Below are positions 45,152 to 54,505 of a DNA stretch of 64,000 nucleotides, in pieces; position 1 is the first letter of the stretch, and each line of letters opens with the position of its first letter. The notes under the pieces are model-generated. The model saw only the letters and a list, made by a program, of their open reading frames with translations, searched no databases and was not told the DNA's origin. A program made the translations under genes and the position numbers. This stretch comes from Falciphora oryzae (taxonomy: Eukaryota > Ascomycota > Sordariomycetes > Magnaporthales > Magnaporthaceae): assembly GCA_000733355.1 (NCBI GenBank), contig JNVV01000009.1, forward strand, positions 597,521 through 661,520, written 5' to 3'.

Positions 45152-46284
45152 ATGGAAGAATCCCGACAGGCTGCAGGCCATCTCCCGCGCGCAGACGAAA
45201 AGATGGGCGACATCAAAAGATACCCGACGCCGTCCAGGGGCCGGTCCCTTTCGGCGACGCGACGAAGCCGCTCGTGCATCACCATGGCCATCGTCGGAGT
45301 CTGCTTCTTCATGTTCCTCATCCACATCCGTCCCCTCGGGAGCGTCCAAGTGCCAGTGCAGACGGGCCCGAAGGCGTCCGCGCCCGCGACTACGAATCCT
45401 CCAGCACCAAAGGTCGCCAGCCTGGTGCCGCTCGAGGCCCACATCATGAGCAAATGCCCAGATGCGAGGGTATGTTTTGTTTCCCGTCCTGCCCCAGGGG
45501 CATCCAATCCCAGGCCGCCGACTAAACTATCTTGCGAATCAAGGACTGCTTGAAGCAGATGGTGCTCCCAGTCATGGAAAAGGTCCACGACAAGGTCAAC
45601 TTCACCCTTTCTTTTATTGGGACGTAAGTTATGTCTGCTGCTGAATCTCCGCCCCCGCTCTCAAATTGTATCGATACTGACCCGCCTGCAATAGTCCCGA
45701 CGGCGACAGCGGCGTCGCCTGCAAACACGGCCCGGCCGAATGTGCGCTATCCTACCCCGATCTAGTCCCAGCTGGTGCGATAGCAACGTCTAGATCCAAC
45801 TAACATCCTCTCTTGGACAGGCATGGGCAACATCCTCGAGCTCTGCGCCGCCGAACTCTACCCGGACCCCAAGACCTACCTCGGCTTCACCATGTGCATC
45901 TCCAACGATTACCGCAATATCCCCAAGAAGGAACTCGTCGAGGAGTGTGCCCTCGAGCACGCCCTCGACCTCAAAGCCCTCAACGACTGCGCGACCAAGG
46001 ACAACGGCGCGTACGGGACCGATATGCTCAGGGAGAGCGTTCAAAGGACTGAAAAGGTACGCATTTCTATGGGGTATCTACCTCATCATCGTTTCCCTTG
46101 GAACGACCTATCTAACTGGAAATTCAAAACGAACAAATAGGCTGGCGTGACACTGAGCTGTACCGTGAGGCTGGCCGGCGAGGTCTGGTGCATCCGCGAC
46201 GGAGGGGAATGGGTCGAGTGCCCGCAGGGAGCAGGGGTTAGCGAACTGGTGGCGGCTATCGAGAAGAAGTACCAGTCCTCTTGA
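45152..46284 (+). CDS. GILT-like thiol reductase family, type II membrane protein
   Basis: Five exons, 45152..45469, 45544..45623, 45695..45741, 45821..46056 and 46141..46284, close in phase to 274 residues. A basic N-terminus precedes one membrane segment (residues ~42-59, CITMAIVGVCFFMFLIHI). The lumenal GILT domain follows: VPLEAHIMSKCPDAR, DCLKQMVLPVMEKVHDKVN, FTLSFIGT, GVACKHGPAECMGNILELCA, YLGFTMCISNDYRNIPKKEL, and VEECALEHALDLKALNDCAT. The active-site region is C-P-D-A-R-D-C rather than the animal C-x2-C, and intron 1 falls inside it, after Arg. The ACKHGPAEC motif matches the GILT signature CQHG-x2-EC with Lys for Gln. The protein probably works in the secretory or vacuolar lumen on protein disulphides. 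Its last 29 bases overlap the DcpS CDS on the other strand. Confidence 0.9.
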
Positions 46285-47285
46285 GGGGCCCGAAGACCTC
46301 GGTCCACAGCTCGCTCGCCTCGCCGAGCGTGTAGCTCAGCGGCACCGAATCCATACCCGCGTCCTCCCCACCCTGCATGCTCTCCAGCTGCGCGATGATG
46401 CTCTCGAGCCCGATGGCCTTGCCCGTAGCCTGCGTGGCGCCCGCCTCGAGCTGCACGTGCACAATGTGGATGTGGAAGTGGTAGTAGGTCGGCTGGTAGT
46501 GCACGTACAGCTTGATCTGGTCCGCCTCGAGCCTGCCCGGGTACGCGCCCGTGGTGGCGCCCAGCAGCTTGGCCTGCATATGCCGCAGCCAGGGCACGTG
46601 ACGGCGCCGCAGGTCGCGCAGGCTCCAGATGTCGCGCCGCTCCACGATGGCCAGGAGGTGCAGCGCCTCGGCGGTCTTGCGGTCCCAGTTGAGGTCGGGC
46701 AGCAGCAGGAACCCTTCGTCGCCGGCCTCGCCCAGCTTGGTCCGGTAGATGACGTCCTCGGCCTCCTTGCGGCCCTCGATGATGTTGTAGACCCAGTTGA
46801 GCCGGCCGGCCTCGCGCTTGGCCTGCATGAAGGGCTTGACCTTCTCCCTGTAGATGTCGGGCGTCTCGGTCACGAGGCGGACGCCCTGCTTGCTGTACTT
46901 CTTGACGTGCTGCTCGGTGCAGGGGCAGATCAGATTGATCTTGAGGTCGGCGTGCTGGTCGTCTGTGGCGCCGCTGCTAGCCATGAACCAGTAGTAGACG
47001 TCGTTGTTGCCCAGGTTCTTGAGCGTCGAGAGCGTGCCCGTGATGGAGGCGAGGTAGTCGGGCGACGTGGGGAAGGGCGCGCGCTCGACGACCAGCAGCG
47101 CGGGCTGGCCGTCGACGGAGCCGAGGAGGGATGTGCGCCGGCCGGCTTGGTCTTTTGTTGCCGTCCGTTTGTGTTAGCTCTCTTTGTGTTGCTTGTGGGT
47201 ATATCGCCATTCGGGGCCACGCGCCTTGGTTCAGCTGGCGCTCAAACTTGAACTTGGGCACGAGGGCCTCGGCGGCGGCGGCCAT
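46256..47285 (-). CDS. scavenger mRNA-decapping enzyme DcpS (HIT family)
   Basis: Two exons, 47285..47225 and 47151..46256, give 318 residues. Exon 1 encodes a short start ending FKFERQLNQ, joined through a split Asp codon to QAGRRTSLLGSVDGQPALLV, as in the family. Further family features: PTSPDYLASITGTL, DVYYWFMAS, PCTEQHVKKYSKQ, WVYNIIEGRKEAEDVIY, LLPDLNWDRKTAEALHLLAI and DIWSLRDLRRRHVPWL. The HIT triad is HFHIHIVHVQLEAG (H-x-H-x-H). The enzyme hydrolyses the cap dinucleotide left by 3'-to-5' mRNA decay. The only phase-consistent intron has a GC donor (AAG|GCGCGT) and a CTAAC branch. An ATG at 46984 in exon 2 would lose conserved sequence. It is convergent and overlaps the GILT CDS. Confidence 0.93.
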
Positions 47286-48225
47286 GTTGGTATAGGAAGT
47301 TGAAGGGTCGGTTTCGAAGTTCACGGTTATTTTCGCGGCATGAGCTGCCCGAGACAGAGGTGTTTTTGTAGACTGCCGAATCCCTTGCTTCGGTCTGGGC
47401 TGTGTCCGTTTGTCGACACGCAAGTCTGCCCCAAGCAAGAAAAAACAAGCCATTTGGTGCCGCGCCAAGCCCACACCTTCCCGCCCCGCGATGACGGAGG
47501 CGGGGTGTTTGCTGCAGGAGAGTGTGGGGTTTAGGGGAAGCGGGCATGCGGATTCAGGGGTTCAACGTCCAAGATTGTGCAGCCTCTCCCCGCCCAGCTA
47601 CATTCCGTCATGGCGGGATAGTTGATGGATATTTTTATTTACTGAGAGCCCGAGACAATCAATCTGAATATTTGGAACATTTGATACTGGACCCTTCAAC
47701 CTTCAACTCCGAAACTCTCGCTTTTTTCTTCTTTTATCGTAGCTTGCCGTAACCCTTTCCGGGAACCGCATCCCGTACAGCTGGGCCGTTCCAAGCTCCT
47801 GATAGTCCCTATTGACCCTCGGGTTTGTCGAAGCCGGAGGAAATCACTGTGGCGTTTGCGGTGGCGGGAGACACCCCGTCCGCCTGTGACCACCAGTCCT
47901 AGAGACCGGAAAAGCGAGGCTCAGAGATAGCAAAACACTCCTAGAAGGTGGTCAGAAGCGTATTTCTTCCAGACCAAGGGAAACACAAATACGATGTCTG
48001 TGTATATGCAGGGGCGCCCACCTGGTCCTAGCCCGGCCTGCGTCTTACATGCCGGTTTTGAGAGTCGGCGAAGAAGCCAGGAGGTGGGAAAAAAAAAACA
48101 TTCAAGAGAGTAAAGGATGGGAGAGCCTCAATTAAGGATATCATGAAGAATAGCCCAAGAGTCGCTGGCGGTAGAAGTACAAAGGGGCTGCTTGGCCCCT
48201 ATCGCGCCCGGAAGTACACCGCTCG
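47286..48225. other. intergenic
   Basis: This lies upstream of DcpS and downstream of the same-strand small-protein gene. Nothing recognisable. Confidence 0.5.
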
Positions 48226-48471
48226 TCAAGACTTGGGGGGTTGGTTGTATATACCGATCTGGTAGGCCGGCGCGACGACAGGAGTCACTGGATAGACGGC
48301 CTGGGCCTGGACGAACGGCGTCACCGTCGTGACCGGAGTAACCGTCGTGACCGGCATGACTGTCGTGACCGGCTGGACGACGACCGAGGGCGACGCTACG
48401 ACGGGCTGGACGTAGGAGTAGACGGGGTAGGTCACGGTAACTCCGCCGGGGCCCGGGAAGAAGACGACCAT
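48226..48471 (-). CDS. small Pro/Val/Thr repeat protein, function unknown
   Basis: From the ATG at 48471 (context acaaatcATGGTC after an A/C-rich leader) the frame encodes 81 residues. It starts MVVFFPGPGGVTVTYPVYSY and has a core repeat of PVTTV units (PVTTVMPVTTVTPVTTVTPF), ending AYQIGIYNQPPKS. No signal peptide or domain is recognised. A two-exon alternative is also in phase: an upstream exon 48767..48740 encoding MSHGANIDS, spliced (GTGAGT to CCAG) to 48602. This would give 134 residues, but the added part reads like leader sequence. The upstream ATG exon may simply be a spliced 5' leader with a competing start. Confidence 0.55.
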   Translation of the reverse strand: MVVFFPGPGGVTVTYPVYSYVQPVVASPSVVVQPVTTVMPVTTVTPVTTVTPFVQAQAVYPVTPVVAPAYQIGIYNQPPKS

Positions 48472-49809
48472 GATTTGTTGTCTCTGATCGGCGCGGTGGG
48501 AGGCTTCGAGACGGAGACTAGAGGGGGCTTTTTCTTGTGTGTGCGCCAGGAAAGGGGCTGTCTTGGGTTTGCGTATGTGTTCGGCGTGTCGCGATATTGC
48601 TCCTGGATGTAAACTTGACGTGGGCGGTTGCAAGAAATGGTCTTGGAGGGGGCATAGGGGACAAAGGCCACGAGCACAGAGGGGAAAAAAAAAAAAAGCT
48701 GATATTTGTACTGGCCCTTGTGCTCGAGAGGTTACTCACCCGAGTCGATGTTGGCGCCGTGCGACATGGCATCAAAAACGAGACCAAGGGGCTCACTGCC
48801 GCTTCGGCCTTTAGGAAAGCTGGGTGAAAGAGCCGAATCCCTTTCCCTGACGACTCGGCATGATGCCACCAGTCGCCGGGGAATGATTGTGCGGTTTTGA
48901 TAAAAAAAAAAAAAAACCTGTCTCGAACGTAGGTTTGAGGGCCAGAAAGACTTCACGGGTATCTTGCCTTGAAGAAAGGGCCCTGGGGCTCCTGGAAGTA
49001 TTCCCGCGGGCACCCTTTCGGTTTTGAGCACGGTTATGGTGGTGGCTGTATTGGATGAGGGCATGCTATTTGGACGAGGACTTGCTCTGGATGCGAGGGC
49101 CGCGGACTCCCACCCCTGGCCGCCGATCTAATCACATTGAAGTGCAAATTCATGCCTATTCACTTGGTAGGAATGGAGCATACGAGCTGGTGACTGGCCG
49201 AGATGAATGGATCAGCCGATGTTCTAAGCAGTGATGAAGCTGTTGGCGGTAAACGATTTTCTGCGTCTCTGAAGCGAGACGACTCATCACATGCGCTTTC
49301 TGGGTCAGGCGGATAGGGTATATTGGTGACATAGAGATGAGGCGTATGGAGCGCTGCTATTAGGAGTCCTGGTTCGGCCATTCACTGGGGTTTGCAAATA
49401 TCCGCGATGCCGACTGCGGCTCAGGACTGCGGCAGAGGGTGTCCAACGAGGACAATGACGATATTCTAGGCTGCTTACCGAGAAGCCATGATTGTCATGT
49501 TGATATTTTCCGTTTCTAAACCGGCCTGAGCTGGAGGTCAACCTGGGAGCTGTTTGTCCTCGTGGAATTGGGGCATGTTCAAGCTGGCTTGGCAGCAAAA
49601 TCCCCAAAATTGATTTTCAAGCGACCCCTGCCCGAATTACATCACCCATGCAACGCCATCGAAATGCCATTGGAATATGAATTTTAACCCGAGTTGGCAA
49701 CTCAAACCACTTCTCCTCCGTGCCCTCCTGATCCTCAGTCGGCCGACTTTACCCTCAAGACGACGGACCTCGACATCGATCCCTTCCGGCTCGCGCGCCG
49801 CAGCCCGCC
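48472..49809. other. 1.3 kb intergenic, divergent promoters
   Basis: This lies between the small repeat protein and ARP6. It holds the candidate upstream exon at 48740-48767 and two A-runs (near 48686 and 48902, 12-14 bases). Otherwise empty. Confidence 0.5.
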
Positions 49810-51325
49810 ATGGCCGGCGGACGCAAATCGCGGCCCGCCGTGATCCTGCCGCCACGCCAGACGCTCGTGCTGGACAACGGCGCATACACCCTCAAAGCCG
49901 GCTTCGTGGCCCGCGGCGACGACGACCCTACTGAAAATGGCGGCGACGACGAAACCCCCACCACCAAGAAAACCCCCGAGGAGCCGCGCGTGGTGCCCAA
50001 CTGCATCGCGCGCGACCGGCACCGCCGGACCTACGTCGGGTCGGAGCTGAGCAAGTGCCGCGACTACGGCGAGATGGCGTTCCGGCGGCCGGTCGAGCGG
50101 GGCTACGTCGTCAACTGGGAGGCGCAGCGCGAGATCTGGGACCGCGAGCTGTTCGACAGGAAGACGAGCTCGCGGCCCTGCGACCCAGCCGAGACGCGGC
50201 TCGTGCTGGCCGAGCAGCCGGGCGCGCTGCCCGCCCTGCAGGCCAACTGCGACCAGATGGTGTTTGAGGAGTTTGGCTTTGCGAGCTACTATCGGGGGAT
50301 AGGTGCGTCTGACTCCCCGCAGAAGAGATGCACAGGACCACACAGAGAGCCGCTGACAAGAACACCCTCGAAACCCCCCCAAAACAGGCCCCGCCTTCAA
50401 CGCATACCACGACATCCAGAGCATCTTCCGCACCCCGCGCGAGGCCAACGCCGTCGCCCAGCTCCCCGCCGAGGTGATCCTGCTCATCGACGCGGGCTAC
50501 TCGTGCACGACCGTCACCCCGCTCCTCCGGGGGCGGCCCCTCCACAGCGCGATCAGGCGCCTCAACGTGGGCGGCAAGTTCATGACCAACTACCTCACCC
50601 GTTTACTATCCCTGCGCCACTACGACATGCGCAACGACGCCCACATCGTCAACGAGATGAAGGAGAAGGCCTGCTACGTCTCGCTCGACTTCAGGCAGGA
50701 CCTCGAAAAGACCTGGAAGGGCACCAGGGGCGAGCGCCGCGAGGACTACCTGAGCGGCGCCGGCATCGCCAAGGACTACGTCCTGCCGGACTTCGACGCG
50801 CGCTCCGAGGGCGTCGTGCGCGAGTACGACCCGCAGCGCGCGATCCGGTCGGCCAAGCAGGCGGCACGCGCCCAAGAGCCGGCGGCAGCGGACGAGGACG
50901 TCCTGACACTACGCAACGAGCGCTTCTCCGTCCCCGAGCTGCTCTTCAACCCGTCAGACGCGGGCGGCGCGTCGACGCGGCACCCCCGCCCGGGAGTCGC
51001 CGAGCTCGTCATGCAGTCGCTGGCCGAGGTGCCCGTGGGCCTGTGGCCGGCCCTCCTGGCCAACATCGTCGTCGTCGGCGGCAGCGCCATGCTGGACGGC
51101 TTCATACAGAGGCTGCAGCGCGAGGTCGTCCAGCTGGTCCCCGACGAGTGCATCGTCAGGGTCGCGAGGCCCGCCGACCCCGTCACCAGCACCTGGCACG
51201 GCGCCGCGGCGTTTGCGGCGCACCCGCACGCTGACAGGCTCGCCGTCACAAAGCAGGAGTACGAGGAGCACGGGGCGCTGTGGGTCGCGAGGAGGTTTGC
51301 GGCCGGGCTGGGGCTTGATGATTGA
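49810..51325 (+). CDS. ARP6: actin-related protein 6 (SWR1 complex subunit)
   Basis: Two exons, 49810..50302 and 50388..51325, close in phase to 476 residues. The actin fold begins TLVLDNGAYTLKAGFV (phosphate-1). Arp6 features include VVPNCIARDRHRRTYVGSEL, RPVERGYVVNWEAQREIWDR, MVFEEFGFASYYRGIG joined to PAFNAYHDIQS, and VILLIDAGYSCTTVTPLLRG (phosphate-2). Next come AIRRLNVGGKFMTNYL, KEKACYVSLDFRQDL, ERFSVPELLFNPSDAG and LANIVVVGGSAMLDGF (adenosine block). The end reads VTKQEYEEHGALWVARRF. Arp6 works in the SWR1 chromatin remodeller that deposits H2A.Z, and in heterochromatin silencing. Length is close to the family's usual size; the first ~60 residues hold a small acidic insertion. Confidence 0.94.
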
Positions 51326-51978
51326 TGAGGTTTACTTTTTGTTTTATATACCCAGGAGCGCTTTCTCCGCGAATATAGGTTGGTTAGCAGCTAGACCGGC
51401 AGATGTGTTCTGTGCCGGGAACCCAGTATATGGTCATGACTGCCGCCGACCTTCACGCTGGCTACTATTATGCCGACTCATTCATGCAACCTCACACAGG
51501 CCGGAGCATCTCGAAAGCTTTGCGATCTGCAGACCACGTAAAATGTCCGAGGGGCATATGAAAATCGGTTACAGGCACGCCATGTATTGGTGAAACTAAC
51601 AAATCGGCAAATGTTCGTATGCATGCTTCTTGCTCGTGACAGTCAGCCGTAAAAGTCGATCGACAATTCCAGATCCCTAGGAATTCCGAAAAGACCCAGG
51701 TAAAAGTTCCGAGGTTAATAAAAAATAGAGGGGAGCACTTTGTTTTAGAGTGGGGGTTGCTTGCTTTCGTCCGAGAGTGGGGAAGGGTCTCAAAAGGGTG
51801 AAAAACGCAAGGAAATCCCGTTGAAAACGGCAGGGAAATAAGAAAAATCCTCCCTTGCAACCATCGCCAGAACACATAAGCCATCATAACATATCTACCA
51901 GGGTCATTCTCCCAGGACCTCTATCCGCGAGGTCTATTTCCAAGCTCGAGCATTCAATAAAGCTCGCGGGTTCTTCGG
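51326..51978. other. intergenic between convergent genes
   Basis: 3' end of ARP6. No gene seen; frames on the minus strand near 51500-51880 lack motifs. Confidence 0.5.
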
Positions 51979-52417
51979 CTACCCTTGGAGCACCCTGCGG
52001 TTTTCATTGTGGTAATCAGCCATCATATTGTCGATAATGCGCTGGATAAATCTCCCATGTCTTCTCATCGAGGAACGCTGAGCAGGGGAATAGTATGCTC
52101 CTGGCGGCTTACAGTCGCACTGCCAACATCGAACGCGCAACTCGTCAGCATTGCAAAACCCCGAGGACATCACTGATCGCCTGCGCTCGAAGCAAGGAGA
52201 CCTACGTGTGTCGGGCCTGAGCCTTCGTTGTGGATGATGCAGTATCCGCCGCAGCAGCTCTTGCACATCAGCTGCGTCTTGGAGATGCAGTCGTGACACT
52301 GCCATTTGCCGCGGGCAGAGAAGTCAGCAAAAACCCTTGCACCCGATGCGCTGTGAGACCTCGCGAGGTATCCCTTACATTGTCGCCGCATTCCCAGCAG
52401 CTCTTCGTCACTCCGCG
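51979..52417 (-). CDS. Cys-rich zinc-finger exons, partial gene or remnant
   Basis: Three exons with clean splice sites join in phase 0: 52417..52379, 52298..52206 and 52119..51979. Together they encode RGVTKSCWECGDN, then CHDCISKTQLMCKSCCGGYC and IIHNEGSGPTH, then CDCKPPGAYYSPAQ to the tail VLQG and stop. The cysteine pairs (CWEC, CHDC, CKSC, CGGYC, CDC) and the HNEG motif resemble Cys-rich modules I associate with fungal F-box proteins. An acceptor (TTATAG) lies directly before exon 1, so upstream exon(s) must exist, but no start exon was found in the next 500 bases. It lies just downstream of the F-box gene on the same strand. It may be that gene's missing 3' part, a separate gene, or a remnant. 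Confidence 0.5.
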
Positions 52418-52972
52418 CTATAACAGCCAATGGCAGACTTGTCAGTCATGGTTGTCCCCTATCACGCTGCCAGATGGGAAGGCAGAGTGTGGGTGGGTGT
52501 GGCCGGACGAAAGGGGTGGCGTGGACGAGACGATGCAAGCAACGGGACGACACCCAGGTCACAAAGGGGGGCAGATACAAACGTTGCCATACAATTTCTC
52601 CGGGAAAACCCCCCTTCCAAGAGAGCGTGAGCGCACTTCATTCCCTTCATTCTTCATTCTCGCTCGTCCATGTTGTGGGCGGGGAAAAGAGGAGGGATTG
52701 GAGGTTTTAGGAAGAATACCGTCCGCGGGCCCTGGCGGTGAGGTTGCTAGGAGCGGCATTCTCTTTCTTTTGCTTTTGTCTGGTTGTCACCCACAGACAA
52801 AAAGTATTCGACAGAAAATCGCCGCCAAGGGGTTTCACCGGCGCAGAGGAGACCAGAAGCGACGCTGCCAGGGGTTGGCGATCCACGCCCAGCCGACGCC
52901 GGCCCTCGCCCTCTCGCGGCCCCAGTCGTCCTCGCCCGCGAGCCACAGCAGGCCGGGCTCGAAGATGCGCTC
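52418..52972. other. gap between F-box gene and zinc-finger exons
   Basis: The first 45 codons after the F-box stop (52972 down to 52838) stay open in frame with coding-like content. The remainder is noncoding in appearance. Confidence 0.45.
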
Positions 52973-54505
52973 CTAGCAGTCACCGCACAGGCCGTCGATC
53001 CGTCGTACCTTGTCGTCCGCGCCGCCGCCGCTGCCGCCGCCGGGGCCGGCGTAGCACGACTCGCACCACCACTTGTTGCAGCTCCAGCAGTACCTGCCCT
53101 TTAGGCACTCGAAGCACCGCGCCACGAAGCTCGGCGGGCCCCGGTGGACGCTGTCGCTGCTCTCGTCGTTATTACCGGTTCCTACTATACCGCTGCCGCT
53201 CCACGCGCCGACCATCTCGCGGTCCTCGGTCGACGCGCCCGACGGGCAGCATGCCGCCTTGACGCTGCTCGAGTGCAGCGGCGCCGGCGCCAGCAGCGGG
53301 AAGTCGTGCAGCGGGTCGTCGCGGCCCCAGACCGTCACGCCCTCGGGCGCGCCGCTGCAGCCCGCGCACTCGCCTACGGCGTGCGTCGCCACCGCCCACT
53401 GCGGCTGCTGCGGCTCCTCGGCGGCCCCCGCGGGCTCAGGGACGGGCACCTTGCCGAACGCGCGCGAGTTGGGGTGCCGCGGCCCCGCGCACAGCACGGC
53501 GTCGAAGGCGATGACGCCCTGGCAGGCGAGCAGGGTGTGCGCCCACTCGCGGCTGATGCTGCGGCTGAGCATCTTGCCGCGCCTGTCGTACCACGCGTCG
53601 CCCTCGTCCCAGTCCGCCGCAGACGTTGTCTTGTGCGGGGACGAGGCGTTGCTGCGCTGTAGCGAGCTGGTAAACGCCGAGGTGGGTGCGGACCCGGCTG
53701 ACGTGGAGCCCGATGACCCGCTGCCCGGCCCGATGCTCACGCGCGACGACGACGACGACGTCGATGACGACGCGGCATCGCGGCGGGCGAAGAGGTATAT
53801 CGCCTTGAGGTGCGGGGTGCCCTCGGGCCTGCTAGGCCGGCAGGCGGTGGTAAGCGCCTGCTGCAGCTTGCGCTCGTTCAGGTTCTTGACATCACGCAGA
53901 GAGAGGATACGGATGTGGAACGACGGCCCCGTGAGGATGTCGTGTACTAGCTCGGCCGTCACCGACAAGCCGTCGAGGACCAGGGTGTGCACCGACGAGA
54001 GGAGGTTGCTGCGGCACAGGTTCGAGAAGATGCCGCGGAGGGGTCCCGAGTAGAACCTGCAGTGCGCGCGTCTGGCGTCAGTCATTCGATTGCTCTCTCG
54101 AAGGGTACAGGCGATAGGGGAAGCTCTAGCTCACTCATCCTCGGTCAGATGCTCATCCAGCTGCGTGTTGTGCCATAGCTCGCCGCCCGTGTCGATGGGG
54201 TCAATGTCGAACTGGGCGGTCTTGACGTGGGTCAGGTCCAGATGGCGGAAGGCGACGGGGCTGCTGTAAATCAGGCCCCGGAATGCGCGCGAGGTGGCGG
54301 CGAGGTTGAGGACGGCAGAGGGCGGGAGGTAGGGCAGCGTCTGGGACAGGACCAAGTGGTTCGAGAGCAGGCAGCCAAGCGTCGTCGTCGTGACGGCCGC
54401 TGCCTCTTCCTCCGTTGCTATCGTTGTCGTCGTCGTATGAACGTCGTCCAGCAGTACAGCAGGTGGCGCGACCTCCTGGGCCATCGTACGCCTCCTTGCT
54501 TGCAA
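52973..54505 (-). CDS. fungal F-box protein with C-terminal Cys-rich (zinc-binding) region
   Basis: Two exons, 54505..54135 and 54056..52973, close in phase to 484 residues (477 if the second ATG at 54484 is used). The F-box reads LLSNHLVLSQTLPYLPPSAV then LNLAATSRAFRGLIYSSP (~residues 45-85). Leucine-rich-type segments follow: LRGIFSNLCRSNLLSSVHTL, VLDGLSVTAELVHDIL, IRILSLRDVKNLNERKLQQAL. After Ser- and Thr-rich linkers comes a Cys cluster: RCFECLKGRYCWSCNKWWC then ESCYAG. F-box proteins recruit substrates to SCF ubiquitin ligases. A start at 54085 (MTDARRAHCR) in exon 2 is intron-derived. The C-terminus (DGLCGDC) is uncertain because a donor-like AAG|GTACG lies 11 codons before the stop. 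Confidence 0.82.

Noticed and set aside
44560..45588. 342-codon minus-strand frame
   Set aside because: It runs antisense to the first exons of the GILT-like gene, with no motif; the plus-strand gene is supported by five phase-consistent exons.
54057..54085. Start codon at 54085 for the F-box gene
   Set aside because: It lies in the intron; the spliced exon 1 supplies the F-box motif and joins in phase.
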